Position numbers and translations under genes: made by a program
Assembly (NCBI RefSeq): GCF_021134715.1
Contig: NC_060026.1
Coordinates: forward strand, 3,720,001 to 3,784,000
Length of the DNA stretch: 64,000 bases
Source of the DNA: Daphnia pulex
Taxonomy: Eukaryota > Arthropoda > Branchiopoda > Diplostraca > Daphniidae
Direction: 5' to 3'
The notes under the pieces: model-generated
Seen by the model: only the letters and a program-made list of their open reading frames with translations
The model's database searches: none
Told to the model about the DNA's origin: nothing
Part shown: positions 1 to 14,856 of the stretch, one piece after another
How the letters are laid out: the number at the start of each line of letters is the position of its first letter
How positions within the stretch are numbered: the stretch's first letter is position 1

Positions 1-3000
1 ATTCATGATTCAGCTTCGTTCATTATTTCTCAATAGTGATTGAGCCTTGAGCTTCGAGTGTTAAAATCGGCGATTTCATCAGCCATCTTTAGACCACAGA
101 ATCAAAAGATAACAACTTTCAGACCAATCGTGGCCTTGACAAGTTGCAATCATGTCCCAATGTCCCATATTAACCCTAATGTTCAACAATTATTTTAGCG
201 CTGATTGCTGATATGAATAGGGGGGAAGAAGTCGAGGAACGCAGTTGTGGACGCATTGCATCGGATTGCATAACCTCACCCAAGTCGCTAGCGAGTTCAT
301 CCCAAGAATGAATTATTCCGTCAGTAGTTTGCGGATTAAATAAATGAACTACCTAGATTGACACTCACTGCGACAGATATGATTACTTTTGAACGCTTTG
401 GACCAGAATTGGGACGACATGTTCAAGCCAGCGGTTGGGCAATCACGTCTCTTATCTTCTCACAGCAAACGCCAATAACACGCACTTAACTTTTGACAAC
501 ATTTTAACTACTCCCTGCCACCAGCTGCTGTTGGGCGGATTTTCTCCATAAATTATGGACAACTCAATTATATTCGAGTCCACAACTTCTTGGAGTCGGC
601 AGGAGAATACCGTAAGTAAATTAACTTCAGCACAGTTTATTGAGTCCTTCGTTAGCAAAGACGATGGAAGCAAAATGAGGAATAGAGGATCTTTCAACTA
701 CCATTGTGCAATTGTGAGGATTGAAAATAATCAAAGGATGATTGTCCATTGCAATTAACTAATGAATGTTCACGCATTAAATCTGGTGTAAGTCACAAGC
801 ATCGGCTATTGCTATGAGAATATAGAACAAATTGGGGCACTACCACACTTAACGACCCGCCATCTCCCGCGATCCCTCGCACGATCCAACTTCGTTCAAA
901 ATTTTACATGTACCTATAAAACCGGAAGGAAAAATTCGTAAAAAAGGCAAAAAATTTTAAACTGCCTTATACAAAAAAACAAAAAAAAACCTACTTCAGT
1001 TCGATTCTATAAAAATCAGAATTCTTTTCCTGATAACAAAGTGCGGGCGGCCTGTGCAGTAAAAGATTTCTCCGGAACGTTCGGTGTAAATAACAATCTT
1101 TCCACCTATTGATATGACGACGAATTTTCACGAGCTTTATCTGTAGTCATATGTTTTTCAGAATTTTCTTACTTTTAAAGCATTTGCATAGGTTGCCCGC
1201 CGTTTGTTCATATCAGCTGTTGCGCAACATCATCAGTTAAAACCACACACTAGAGACCTTGAAATATTTGTTAATTCCTTTTTAAATTTCATTGCTGGCC
1301 ACTTGAAAACCAACCCAAAAAAAGGCTAATGCAATGTCGGCACATCAATTTAATTAATTTCTATCGGGATCATTGCAATCAAGCCACAATCCGGACAAGA
1401 AATCATGTCTTAGTAACTGTCTCTGCCCCTCGTTAGTACCGCCCCTCCCACCCTCAATTAATGCGCAGTTGATTCAAACCGGACAAGCGAGGAGATATGA
1501 GAGTACAATCCCGGGACACGATAACCATAAGAGCAAAGGCGAGCAAAGGGTAAAATGGCAGATTAACGATGGTCTGCTAATTCGGTGCTGATTGCAACTC
1601 ACTAACATTCCATCCACTATTCAAATTTCAGCAGGATTAAGCGATTCTACTTTTCTCAAAATTTAGAAAGAGGACTGTGCTGACGGGGAATTTTCAATAG
1701 GTAAACAAATCAACAGGACTTACCAAATCAATTCAGGTCACGGGAAATCCGAAGCTGATCAGCACGCCGTCGATATCCACGTTATGTTGAACGGAAACTC
1801 TGCCGTGCCCATCACCCGCAACAGCAAAGTATATACCACTTTATCACTGTAAGAAAAAACAGTCATCACTTTCGAGTTTCGAGCAGTAATTTAAAAAAAG
1901 AAAAACCAAGCCATAGCATAACGCAACTTCTAGCTTCCGCACACACACCTCTGACAAGTGACAAGTGTTGGATTTAAAAAAAAAATTAAACGATGGTCAA
2001 GCAGATAAACTGGAACGAAGAAAAATACTATTATTAAGCTGTGCTCCAGCACAAAATAAGAATAGCCTCTAGGTAACAGAGGCGACGGCGGCAATGACAA
2101 ACTGATGATCACACAGAATCAAAAAAACAAATGCGAATATTGCGAATAAACGACAGAAGATTATCAATGGCATTTACCCAATGAATGTTCACGCATAAAA
2201 ACTAGAATACGCATTGGCGACTAGATATGACGATAGAACAACTCGGATAAACAATGACAATTATTACAGAGCAGATATGAATAACGGGAAAGAACGCAGC
2301 CGTGAACGCATTACATCGGATTGCGTAACTGCACACGAAGCCGCTAGCCGAGCCCATCTCAAAAATTAATTATTCCATGGGCAAATAAATGAATGAACTT
2401 CATTGATTCTAACAAACTTGTCAGATGATATTCTTCAGAAGCCATTGGCCCAACATTTATAAAGACATTTTCAAGGCTAGAGTTTGAGCTATCACATCTG
2501 TAATCTCCACAACGCCAACGCCTATGACACGCAATTAAATTTGACATTATAACTCATCCTTGCCCCAACCCTATGATCCGGTGAATTAACTTGAAGAATT
2601 CCAGATAGCCACAACTCTCAAGTAATTGGCGGCAAATAGTTGTTTTACCGGGGATAAAGGGGGGGATAAACTCAAATAACTGTGCTTCTGCACAGAATAT
2701 TAAATCTTTCGACAGCAAAGGCGGCGTAAGCAAAAATGACGAATAAGAAATCCCTGCATCACCAGATAGCAATTCCAAATATTACGAGTAAACAACATAA
2801 AATTATCAAATGAATTTAACCAGTCAATGCTCACGCATGAAATCTGGAATAATTCACAAGCATCGGCGATATTACTATGACGATATAGAACGATTTGGGA
2901 AAATCTCACTAAACGGGCCGCTCCCGTTGCCGCGATCTAACTTGAGTAACTTCGTTCCAACAATTTGTTGTGCAACCTTAAGATAGAAATGGCACAGAAT

Positions 3001-3467
3001 TTTAAACTGCTTAAAGAAAAGAAAATAATGATACTAATTTAAAAAAAACTTCAGTTCGATTGTATAATCAAGATACTATTTCTTATTAACTAGTGCGGCG
3101 TAGTGCGGAAGCCGGTACAGCAAAAATATTTTTCCGTTATTTTTAGCGTAAATAACAATTTTTCTTTTATTAATATGGCGATGAATTCTCAAGAGCTTTA
3201 CTGTTTGTGACCAAAGTTTTATAGAATTTATCACTTGCGCATTGGATGTACCATGTTAACCGTTCTGTTCAAGTCAGATGTTGCGCAACATCAACAATTG
3301 GAACCACCCACTAAAGAATTTTAAAGATTTGTTAGATTTTAAATTCTTTACACAGATTATCTTGCCGTCCTTTAATCAGTCCAACAGACTTTGCATGTGG
3401 AACATGTTCTGGACTTCCACTTGCAACCATTAGTTGGGAGGGGGTATTCACAATCCGAACAAGATAT
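1..3467. repeat. Near-identical 3.47-kb duplicated segment, copy A (cut by window edge)
   Basis: This block matches 11,390-14,856 base for base apart from very rare changes; the one clearly seen is an a/g difference in the G-run near position 226. Past about 3,467 the two copies stay alignable but become clearly diverged. The copy begins at the window edge, so its true left end is unknown. It holds no convincing coding sequence: the open frames are short, low-complexity and unlike any family I know. It contains several of the recurring blocks of the 1-22 kb array. A very recent segmental duplication is the simplest reading; an assembly artefact near the edge is the alternative. Confidence 0.9.
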
Positions 3468-6400
3468 CGTGTCTCGTTAACTGTCTCTGCGCAGAATAAA
3501 AACTTTCTCTCCCTATCCGTTGACGGTGGTCTAAATTCACAAGATAGACGTTGGCATATATTAGGTAATTAACTGATGTCGATATTTTGTTTCGTAATCG
3601 TTAACGGACACCGTGATCCCCGCAGTTCAGTAACAAAAAAGAGCAGTTTCGATAAGACAAACCGATTCCTGATCGGTTGACGGTTCATTCAACTTTCTTC
3701 ACAAAGTCGCAGAAACAGACAAGAAGTTCTGAGTGGAATAGTTTTTTCTCAAATGTCCCCATACGAGGTGTGTCAGTGTCATGTTTAAACGGAACGATAC
3801 GAATTCTAAAATACTCCCGAAACGCTACAACGTGTGTAGCATTCTAAATGCAAATCTTTTCACATGAGCACTGAGCAGGTCCATGCCGCACGTCGCATCC
3901 AGTTGCCGCAATCAAAATTTCACTTTCAAAAAAATTAAACGGAGTAGAGAAACGAACTTGCTGCAAGGTGAACGTGTAAAATTTGTGTGATGCAATACAG
4001 AAAGGAAGAGTCGGGAAATGCGAAAAATTTTGAAAGTCAGGAGAGAAGCATATTGTTACGCAATGCCCATCAACAGAACATCTTCGAACTGCCGATAATT
4101 TTTTAGCTTATCGAATTGGCTTACCAAACTAAGTCAACCTCATGTGCCCAACCAGGGCGTCGTGCCAAAATGTCCCGAACGAAACCTAAGCTGCGAGGTA
4201 AGAAAGTACAGTCCCAGGAAACGACAACGAAAAGTTTTTCAACGAGCTGGAACATCGAGCAATTTACAGAAATGGCAAATAAACGGTGGTCTGATAATTG
4301 GGTGCTGAGTGAAGAAATAACTTTCGACCCACTAATCAAATTTCATCGGGACAAAGCGATTCTACTTTGATTGAAATGCTCGTTCAAATGTATAGGGAGG
4401 ACAGAGCTGACAATGGCTAAACAAATCAAATCACTTTGGACAGAGGGCGGAGGCTAACCAATCCACAGGTCACGGTAAATTCGAAATTAATCGGCCCGCC
4501 GGCGATATATCCACATTGAGTTACGCGAAAACTTAAACAGTACAATACCACAGTAAGAAAAACAGCTAACACTTTCGAGCAAAATTTTAAAAAGTAGAAA
4601 ATAAAGACACAGAAAACCGCACCTGCTGCACACCTGGCAAGTGACAACTGAAAACTGACTGAAATGCGTCATTTCTGGTGGATTCGATACATAAATGGCG
4701 CAATAAAGAGAGGAAGAGTAAAGGAAAAATCGAGAAAAAGAAAAGTAGGATTGAGGGAGGGGGGAATCAGGAAAGAAGAATAAATCCACCCCTTTCTCTT
4801 GGAAGAAAACAACATTTTTTTGATATATTTTTTCAAGAGGTTCCCACGTGTAACGGCATTTTCAGTACCACTTTCCCTCAAACTTGTACGGTGCTCATCT
4901 GTTCTTGGACGTGAAAGCGACTTTAGCGGCCTTTAAGCCCCGAGGTAAAAACAGTCCCGCCAATAATTCAAAATGGATTGATGGTAGTATTTTCAAACAA
5001 AAATAAGATCAATTGGTTAGTGAATCAAATCAAATTCCTTTCAAAGAACACCACCCACATCACACACAAGCTGAATATTCGATAAGAAAAATCACGGCAC
5101 TTAACATCTGAAACTAAAGAACGGGTTAATTGGCTATGATGTTCGTTATAAATATTGATTTAACCTTTTCAAATAAAAATTATTTACATTTTTAAATTAC
5201 CAGTCAGGTTAAGTGTGAGAAGACAATGCGCACAACACATTTTGCTGGACGGTTTGAAGAAGATAACAAACTTCTTGCCTGTCTAGTGTCTACTCTCTTT
5301 CTCATTTAACCATGATATGAATCAAATTAAACTCAATCTCCTTTTTAATCACAGCGTAGTTGCCAATCCTCTGCGCAAATACTTCTCTCCCGCTAAGCGC
5401 TAATTGAAATGCACGGCGTTAATTACCTTCACAAATATTTCATAAACGCAGGGCACTATCATAACTACGACGTGCTCATTGAGTTGAACACCAAAATGTC
5501 AATAACATTTACTGTAAACGCACAAACACCGTTCAAATTGATTGGATTCACAAAAATAAATATTTTAACTATCCTCGGGCGATTACTTAGATTTGCTACA
5601 CCCTAGAAAGATGCATTTTGCTATCAAAGTAAACAGTTACGGCACTTGAACTTGAAGGCCGAGTCCAACGCTAAAAATAGACTAAACAAAGAAATTGACC
5701 TAACATTGAGGATAACTTTAACGTAAAAAAAAATGTGCGCAAGATTGCCCTCGGGTGAAAATCAGTTCTGGCCAACGAACTAGCGCTTGTTAAATAAAAG
5801 CTCGAATCGCCGAAGGGAACCAAAAAAAAAAAACAAAGTTTAAACCATGTTCCATAACCTGAATGTTCAATAGCCAACTGTGGACGCATTGAATGGGATT
5901 GCACAGCCTTCACCCCAGTCGGTAGCGAGATGACCCCTAGAATTAATAATTCCGTTTGTAGATTCGCGTTTGAAATGAATGAACTTCATAGATTGACACT
6001 CACCGCGACAGATATGATTACTTTTGAACGCTTTGGACCAGCATTGGGACGACATGTTCAAGCCAGCGGTTGGGCGATCGCGTCTCTAATCTTCTTAGAG
6101 CAAACGCCTGTAAGACTCATTAGTTTTGCCAATTATTTAGCTTCGCCAGACCTTCAGCTGCTCGCCCCGGTCGCCCATCTCGAAGAGTTGTGTACTACTC
6201 GGTTAAATGAGACTTCTTGAAGTGGGCAGGAGGAAACCGTAATCATAACTGACTCAGCACAGAATATTAACTCTTACGTTAGCAAAGTCGTTGGAGGCAA
6301 AATGACGAATTGAGAATCCTTAAACCACAAGTAAGCAATTGCGAAGAAAACGAATAAACAACAGATGATTTTCAATTACAATTAACTAATAAATGTTCAC

Positions 6401-9200
6401 GCATCAAATCTGGAACAAGTCACAATCGTCGGCTATTGCTATGACAATATAGAAAATTTTAGGATAATCACACTTAACGACCCGCAAACATTTTTCATGT
6501 AATGGGAAGATAAAATCGGAAAAAATGGCAAAATTTTTTAAACTGCTTGATACAAAAAAAAAAAAAAAAAAAAAAAACTTATATAAAACTCATAAAAATT
6601 TTTCCCCCCTGATCACAAAATGCGGGCGGCCAGTGCAGAAAAAGATTTCTCCATTATGTTCGGTTCATCCGTACCCCAAATCGATTGTTGTCACCGTTTT
6701 CCCAGTGCCGCCCCTCCCAGCCTCCCGCCCTCAATTAATTCGCAGTTGATTCAAAGTGTAGTTATTATTTCTCCTTTAAATTAATTTTAAGAGTTATTTA
6801 CTTTTTGATTGGTGAACTTTATATTGAGCATTCAAATGCTAAATAATTCGAACAAAAAAATAACTTTTATTTAGCCAGTTACACCCAGATCATCCCATAG
6901 ACAGAGTAAGTCTGGTGTACCAATTACCCGACGGAGAAAACTGCCTAGATATTCTGGACTTAGTTGATTTTTGAGTTCACACAAGGTTAATCAGAGTATC
7001 CAGAATTCCAGATTCCAAGAGACATCTGTCAGCGTACCTTTGGCTTCCAATGCTTCAGCAGCAGAATGGGAAAAGTACAACATACAGATTTTAGAAGTAT
7101 CTGGTTCAGTAGATCTCTGTAATTTATTAATATTTATCAAGCCGCCTTTAAATAGCTCCCCATCAATATCTTAAGCGCGAAAGTATATCTGCAATAACAG
7201 ATATGAATCACGTCAAATAAAGAAAAACGGAAAACGGATAATTGCATCGGATTCATTGTCAATAAAACTGATTTGCTCACGATTTAGAAATGAGTGAGAA
7301 GCACTAATGATTCCTACCGTAAAATAGCAGCCATATTATTTGATTAGGTTACGATCAGTCATCTTTACGCCTTGACAAGTTTGCAGCTTCAAGTACCAGC
7401 AGCTGTGCAGGCACGGTACTCACGAGAGACGCTTGTGAATTGAAAATCAATTATTTCGTTAGTAGTGTCGCGAGATGAATCCATGAACTTTGATTATTGT
7501 CACACAACGTGACTGAAATGTTCCCTCTAGATGCATTAGCCCAACATTTTCAAAACGTCATTTTAGATCCAGCGATTGCGACTTCACATGTGTAATCATC
7601 ACCTGCCAAGCCACATCAGACATTATAATTTCTCAATTTTGACAAAGTGTTTTCTTCTAAATCAACCCCACAAATCTACAGTATCTGCCGCTCCTGCTGA
7701 AATAAGTCTTCCTACGATAATTCGAAAACATCTATAAGCAGGAAGCAGTTAGAACCGGAACCCATGGGATTGATGGAAGGAAAATACATTTAAGTTGTGC
7801 TCCAGCACAGAATATCAATAGCCTCTAGGCAACGGAGGCGACGGCAGCTTAAGTGAACTATGAATGCCCGAAAGACCAGTAAGCGATTGTGAATATTGCG
7901 GATAAACAACAACAATTTGTCAATGGCGTTTAACCAGTGAGTGTTCACGCATCAAATCTGCAAAACACTACATGCATCTACTATATACGACGATAGAATA
8001 ATTTCTTTTGGGCTTCAAGTGTTAAAAGCGGCGATTTTTAGTTTTCTGTGACGCAATAAAAAAGAGAGGAAGAGCAAAGAAAAATCGAGAAATAGAATAT
8101 TAGAAAAGGGGAAGGGGGGAGGGTCGGGAAAGAAAAATAGAACCACCTTCTTCAGTTCTTCTCTTGGCAGAAAACAACTGGCCAATAAAAAAACGGATTG
8201 ACGGAAAGTATTGTAAGCTGAAACGGTATCAGTTGTTTAGTTAAAACCAGATTCAAGTTCCTTTCAAAGAACACCACCCAAATCATATTCAAGCTGAAAA
8301 TTCGATTAGAAAAAATCACGGTTATGAAGCATTTTGATTCATGAAACAGGATAGTTGACAAGGGTTTCGTAGTTTATATTGACTTTTCTCAATTAGGATA
8401 TAAGATTTCATATTGTTTCATTGCATGCAGACAAGTTATCACTTGAGTCGGTCAAGTCAAAGAGGTCAAACGAAATCAAAGAAGCTTCCAGAAAGAATCC
8501 CCGAAAGAATCTTTAGTTTATTAACCGTTCGGCACCCACAATGTCAATCAAAATCAAACTCCTTTACAAGCACATCGTCATTACCAACCTACTCAGTGAT
8601 TAACTTCCTCCTGCTAAGCGCTAATTTAAACGAACGGTATTAATTACTTTCGCAATTATTTCGAAAACACAGTGCAATATCTCAAGTACGACGTGCTCAC
8701 TGACTTGAACATCAAAATTTGATTTAGGTTTAGTGTAGAAGCACAAACTCCATTCCATTCGTATTGACTAACTTTAGAATAAATTTTCGAAAAATTAAAA
8801 AAGTACCCTCGGGCTGATTACAGAATTTTGTTATTCCCTAGAAAAAGTCAGAGCGATTAAACTGAAAAAATTACGTCACTTGAAAGCCGAGTCCAACCCT
8901 AAAAAATAGACTAAACAGAGAGAATTGAACTTCAATTGAAAAGACCGCTGAACTAAAAATGTGCAAGATGCAAGCAAGATTGACTTCGGGTGAAAATCAA
9001 TTTTGATGGCCAACGAAATAACTCTAGTTAAAGCTCAAATCACAAATCGGCGAAGAAAGACACCGTTCTCTAGCGATCAAGCAAAACCTTGTAAATATAA
9101 TAAAAAGAACCAGATTTCGATGGGAAAATGTCAAACCACAAATGGAAATTTAAAAATGTGCGTGTTCGAGTTTCAACCATCAACCTCGTTTTGAATAAAT
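3468..9200. other. Array sequence without a recognisable gene
   Basis: I see no gene here. The stretch continues the recurring-block array (for example near 4700, 5885, 6395, 7945 and 8050), with A-rich runs such as the one around 6554. Open frames are shorter than about 100 codons and rich in Lys, Ser, Phe and Leu, as expected from AT-rich non-coding DNA. Confidence 0.6.
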
Positions 9201-10340
9201 TGCGGTTGCTTTCTTGATTCAGAGTAACCAACGATCTAAATATTCCAAGAAAGTGTTTAAAATTAAACATTTGTTTTATTTGATTGTTTGCCCGCAGACA
9301 AAGTTGTGCGGTATAAAACAAGCCTGATGTAGAGTCGCTCTACAAACGATTTATTTTTTTGATTTCATTAACCGTGATCTGCTCTGATTGAGATAGTAGA
9401 AACGGAAATAAAAAACCTGCAGTCAACCGTCTAACGAATAATCGTACTCCGTATCGTTACATAACCAAATGGTTAAAAAAAGGAAGAATAGAGAGATGTG
9501 TGTCCTACCTTAGAGCCCGGGGAATCCACAGCCAGGCATCCACAAATGCTCCATCCTCAGTAAGTTGACGCCAGGCAGGATAGGAAAAGGGGGTTTGAAT
9601 ATACACTCGCCTTAACACATTGGGTTACACGAGGAAAGAGTTTTTCCAATTAAACTGGGAACTGTTTATCTAAGAAAGAAGAAGAAAATGGTTACGAAAA
9701 AAATATTGCAGAGCAACAAGTAAGGAAAAGTTAGAAAGCCGTAGAAAGCAGACAGTGGGTTTGATAATGAAGATAACTTAAGGTTAACATTAAATACCCT
9801 TTTAAGCAAGTTTCAGGCACCATTATATGGCAGGTTACAGGTTAACAATAGTAACAAAAACCATTACCCAATTGATGATGCATAGATCTTTGATGATGAA
9901 AGTCAAGTTATCAAAACTTGCACATCTTGTGGTTACGATGGCTGGCTCAGACCTGAAATCTGCACAATAGATAAAGTTACATGGAGCAAAGAAAACTTTG
10001 CCTTAAATGTAGTTGGACATCATTTCAACATTTGAAACAGGTTTAACGCTTCTGTGAAGAACTCCCAAAATAATTCCATTTGTTTGCTTAGTTTTATTTA
10101 CCTGAGAAACAGCTGAAGAGCATGGGGAGTCAACGACAGGACACCAAAATTCACACCACGACCACATTTGAATTTGTTCTGCTATTTCTCTTGCAGCCCA
10201 GCCAGGTACGTCTTTCCAGACCAGTGATTCAATCAGTTTTCTATAATAAAAAATATCTGAAATTTCGTCTCTTTTTTTTTCTCGAAACTGTGAGTTGTGA
10301 AACGAAACGGCAGCAGACGACACAGATATTCTAACCACAA
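9200..10340. repeat. Diverged duplicated segment, copy 1 (paired with about 22,090-23,200)
   Basis: The segment aligns with about 22,090-23,200. Shared stretches include the start (GCAGACAAAGTTGTGCG, 9,296 and 22,103), the exon-like block near 9,510-9,646, CTTGCACATCTTGTGGTTAC (near 9,920 and 22,690), and the end around TTTTCTATAATAAAAAATAT. On the minus strand the exon-like block has lost bases relative to the other copy and carries about 60 extra bases, so its frame is broken. The pair probably derives from one ancestral gene fragment. Confidence 0.75.
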
Positions 10341-11389
10341 TAAACTATTAAGTATCGATATTAAAAATCCGCCCTCCCCACCTCCCACCACCCGCCAAAA
10401 ATTAAAAAATATCAACCTCTTATCTAAAACCAAACTTAATAAAAAACAAGCAATAAAAGCGGTTGATCGCCCGTACTTTAATGAAAATATCTGGATCTCT
10501 GAATATAAATCTATAAATATCAAGCCTTTTTTAAATACCTACCTAGTACCTACCTGGTATCAATAATGTGTTTAGGGGGAAAGTAAATCTGCATTAACAG
10601 ATTTAAATCGCATCAAATAATGATTTTTCACGATTTGCTAATGACTGAGCACTAATTATTCCTACCTTAAAAAAGCAGTTACGAATTATTTTATTAGGCT
10701 ACGATCAGTCATCATCTTTACGCCTTGGCAAGTTTACAACTTCACGTTCCAGCAGCTGTGCAAGTGTGTAGGCACGGTATTCGGGAGTCCCTTGCGAGTT
10801 CATCTGAAAAGTAAATTATTCCGTTAGTAGATGAATCTATGAACTTTGATTATTGTCACACAACGTGACAGAAATTATTTCTCTATATGCATCAGCCCGA
10901 AATTTTCGAAACGTATTTTAATTGCCTGCGATTGCGCCTTCACATACGTCATCATCACTTGTAGACTCCTATATCAGACAATTTAATTTCTCGGTTGATA
11001 AAATCTTATTTACTCCTTATTCTCTTTCATCACCTCAAAAAAGCAAGCTCGAATCTATCAAAGACTCCAGTCAAAGATATCTTGGAGCGTGATGTCTAAT
11101 AGAGATTCAGGTAAATTGATTGAACGGGAGATAATTACATTTTAACTGGGTTCCAACACAGAATATTTATAATCTTCCGGTAACAAAGTCAATGATAGCA
11201 AAACTAACAAACTGTGAACCCCCAAATAACCAGAAAATAATCTAGAATATTACGGATAAAAACAGATGACTGTGAATTGCATTTCACTAATGAATGTTCA
11301 CGCATCAAATCTGGAATACGCTAAAAGCATCAGCGACTAGATAGACGATAAAACAACTCGGGGAAATAACACTAAACAGCTCGTCCAAA

Positions 11390-14300
11390 ATTCATGATTC
11401 AGCTTCGTTCATTATTTCTCAATAGTGATTGAGCCTTGAGCTTCGAGTGTTAAAATCGGCGATTTCATCAGCCATCTTTAGACCACAGAATCAAAAGATA
11501 ACAACTTTCAGACCAATCGTGGCCTTGACAAGTTGCAATCATGTCCCAATGTCCCATATTAACCCTAATGTTCAACAATTATTTTAGCGCTGATTGCTGA
11601 TATGAATAGGGGGGGAGAAGTCGAGGAACGCAGTTGTGGACGCATTGCATCGGATTGCATAACCTCACCCAAGTCGCTAGCGAGTTCATCCCAAGAATGA
11701 ATTATTCCGTCAGTAGTTTGCGGATTAAATAAATGAACTACCTAGATTGACACTCACTGCGACAGATATGATTACTTTTGAACGCTTTGGACCAGAATTG
11801 GGACGACATGTTCAAGCCAGCGGTTGGGCAATCACGTCTCTTATCTTCTCACAGCAAACGCCAATAACACGCACTTAACTTTTGACAACATTTTAACTAC
11901 TCCCTGCCACCAGCTGCTGTTGGGCGGATTTTCTCCATAAATTATGGACAACTCAATTATATTCGAGTCCACAACTTCTTGGAGTCGGCAGGAGAATACC
12001 GTAAGTAAATTAACTTCAGCACAGTTTATTGAGTCCTTCGTTAGCAAAGACGATGGAAGCAAAATGAGGAATAGAGGATCTTTCAACTACCATTGTGCAA
12101 TTGTGAGGATTGAAAATAATCAAAGGATGATTGTCCATTGCAATTAACTAATGAATGTTCACGCATTAAATCTGGTGTAAGTCACAAGCATCGGCTATTG
12201 CTATGAGAATATAGAACAAATTGGGGCACTACCACACTTAACGACCCGCCATCTCCCGCGATCCCTCGCACGATCCAACTTCGTTCAAAATTTTACATGT
12301 ACCTATAAAACCGGAAGGAAAAATTCGTAAAAAAGGCAAAAAATTTTAAACTGCCTTATACAAAAAAACAAAAAAAAACCTACTTCAGTTCGATTCTATA
12401 AAAATCAGAATTCTTTTCCTGATAACAAAGTGCGGGCGGCCTGTGCAGTAAAAGATTTCTCCGGAACGTTCGGTGTAAATAACAATCTTTCCACCTATTG
12501 ATATGACGACGAATTTTCACGAGCTTTATCTGTAGTCATATGTTTTTCAGAATTTTCTTACTTTTAAAGCATTTGCATAGGTTGCCCGCCGTTTGTTCAT
12601 ATCAGCTGTTGCGCAACATCATCAGTTAAAACCACACACTAGAGACCTTGAAATATTTGTTAATTCCTTTTTAAATTTCATTGCTGGCCACTTGAAAACC
12701 AACCCAAAAAAAGGCTAATGCAATGTCGGCACATCAATTTAATTAATTTCTATCGGGATCATTGCAATCAAGCCACAATCCGGACAAGAAATCATGTCTT
12801 AGTAACTGTCTCTGCCCCTCGTTAGTACCGCCCCTCCCACCCTCAATTAATGCGCAGTTGATTCAAACCGGACAAGCGAGGAGATATGAGAGTACAATCC
12901 CGGGACACGATAACCATAAGAGCAAAGGCGAGCAAAGGGTAAAATGGCAGATTAACGATGGTCTGCTAATTCGGTGCTGATTGCAACTCACTAACATTCC
13001 ATCCACTATTCAAATTTCAGCAGGATTAAGCGATTCTACTTTTCTCAAAATTTAGAAAGAGGACTGTGCTGACGGGGAATTTTCAATAGGTAAACAAATC
13101 AACAGGACTTACCAAATCAATTCAGGTCACGGGAAATCCGAAGCTGATCAGCACGCCGTCGATATCCACGTTATGTTGAACGGAAACTCTGCCGTGCCCA
13201 TCACCCGCAACAGCAAAGTATATACCACTTTATCACTGTAAGAAAAAACAGTCATCACTTTCGAGTTTCGAGCAGTAATTTAAAAAAAGAAAAACCAAGC
13301 CATAGCATAACGCAACTTCTAGCTTCCGCACACACACCTCTGACAAGTGACAAGTGTTGGATTTAAAAAAAAAATTAAACGATGGTCAAGCAGATAAACT
13401 GGAACGAAGAAAAATACTATTATTAAGCTGTGCTCCAGCACAAAATAAGAATAGCCTCTAGGTAACAGAGGCGACGGCGGCAATGACAAACTGATGATCA
13501 CACAGAATCAAAAAAACAAATGCGAATATTGCGAATAAACGACAGAAGATTATCAATGGCATTTACCCAATGAATGTTCACGCATAAAAACTAGAATACG
13601 CATTGGCGACTAGATATGACGATAGAACAACTCGGATAAACAATGACAATTATTACAGAGCAGATATGAATAACGGGAAAGAACGCAGCCGTGAACGCAT
13701 TACATCGGATTGCGTAACTGCACACGAAGCCGCTAGCCGAGCCCATCTCAAAAATTAATTATTCCATGGGCAAATAAATGAATGAACTTCATTGATTCTA
13801 ACAAACTTGTCAGATGATATTCTTCAGAAGCCATTGGCCCAACATTTATAAAGACATTTTCAAGGCTAGAGTTTGAGCTATCACATCTGTAATCTCCACA
13901 ACGCCAACGCCTATGACACGCAATTAAATTTGACATTATAACTCATCCTTGCCCCAACCCTATGATCCGGTGAATTAACTTGAAGAATTCCAGATAGCCA
14001 CAACTCTCAAGTAATTGGCGGCAAATAGTTGTTTTACCGGGGATAAAGGGGGGGATAAACTCAAATAACTGTGCTTCTGCACAGAATATTAAATCTTTCG
14101 ACAGCAAAGGCGGCGTAAGCAAAAATGACGAATAAGAAATCCCTGCATCACCAGATAGCAATTCCAAATATTACGAGTAAACAACATAAAATTATCAAAT
14201 GAATTTAACCAGTCAATGCTCACGCATGAAATCTGGAATAATTCACAAGCATCGGCGATATTACTATGACGATATAGAACGATTTGGGAAAATCTCACTA

Positions 14301-14856
14301 AACGGGCCGCTCCCGTTGCCGCGATCTAACTTGAGTAACTTCGTTCCAACAATTTGTTGTGCAACCTTAAGATAGAAATGGCACAGAATTTTAAACTGCT
14401 TAAAGAAAAGAAAATAATGATACTAATTTAAAAAAAACTTCAGTTCGATTGTATAATCAAGATACTATTTCTTATTAACTAGTGCGGCGTAGTGCGGAAG
14501 CCGGTACAGCAAAAATATTTTTCCGTTATTTTTAGCGTAAATAACAATTTTTCTTTTATTAATATGGCGATGAATTCTCAAGAGCTTTACTGTTTGTGAC
14601 CAAAGTTTTATAGAATTTATCACTTGCGCATTGGATGTACCATGTTAACCGTTCTGTTCAAGTCAGATGTTGCGCAACATCAACAATTGGAACCACCCAC
14701 TAAAGAATTTTAAAGATTTGTTAGATTTTAAATTCTTTACACAGATTATCTTGCCGTCCTTTAATCAGTCCAACAGACTTTGCATGTGGAACATGTTCTG
14801 GACTTCCACTTGCAACCATTAGTTGGGAGGGGGTATTCACAATCCGAACAAGATAT
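11390..14856. repeat. Near-identical 3.47-kb duplicated segment, copy B
   Basis: This is the direct-repeat partner of 1-3,467, offset 11,389 bases. The left junction lies at or before 11,390, inside AT-rich array sequence. The right end of high identity is near 14,856, where a run of substitutions and small indels begins. Homology then continues at lower identity to about 15,330. No gene is seen inside. The abrupt identity change inside longer homology suggests either recent duplication within an old array or local gene conversion. Confidence 0.9.
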
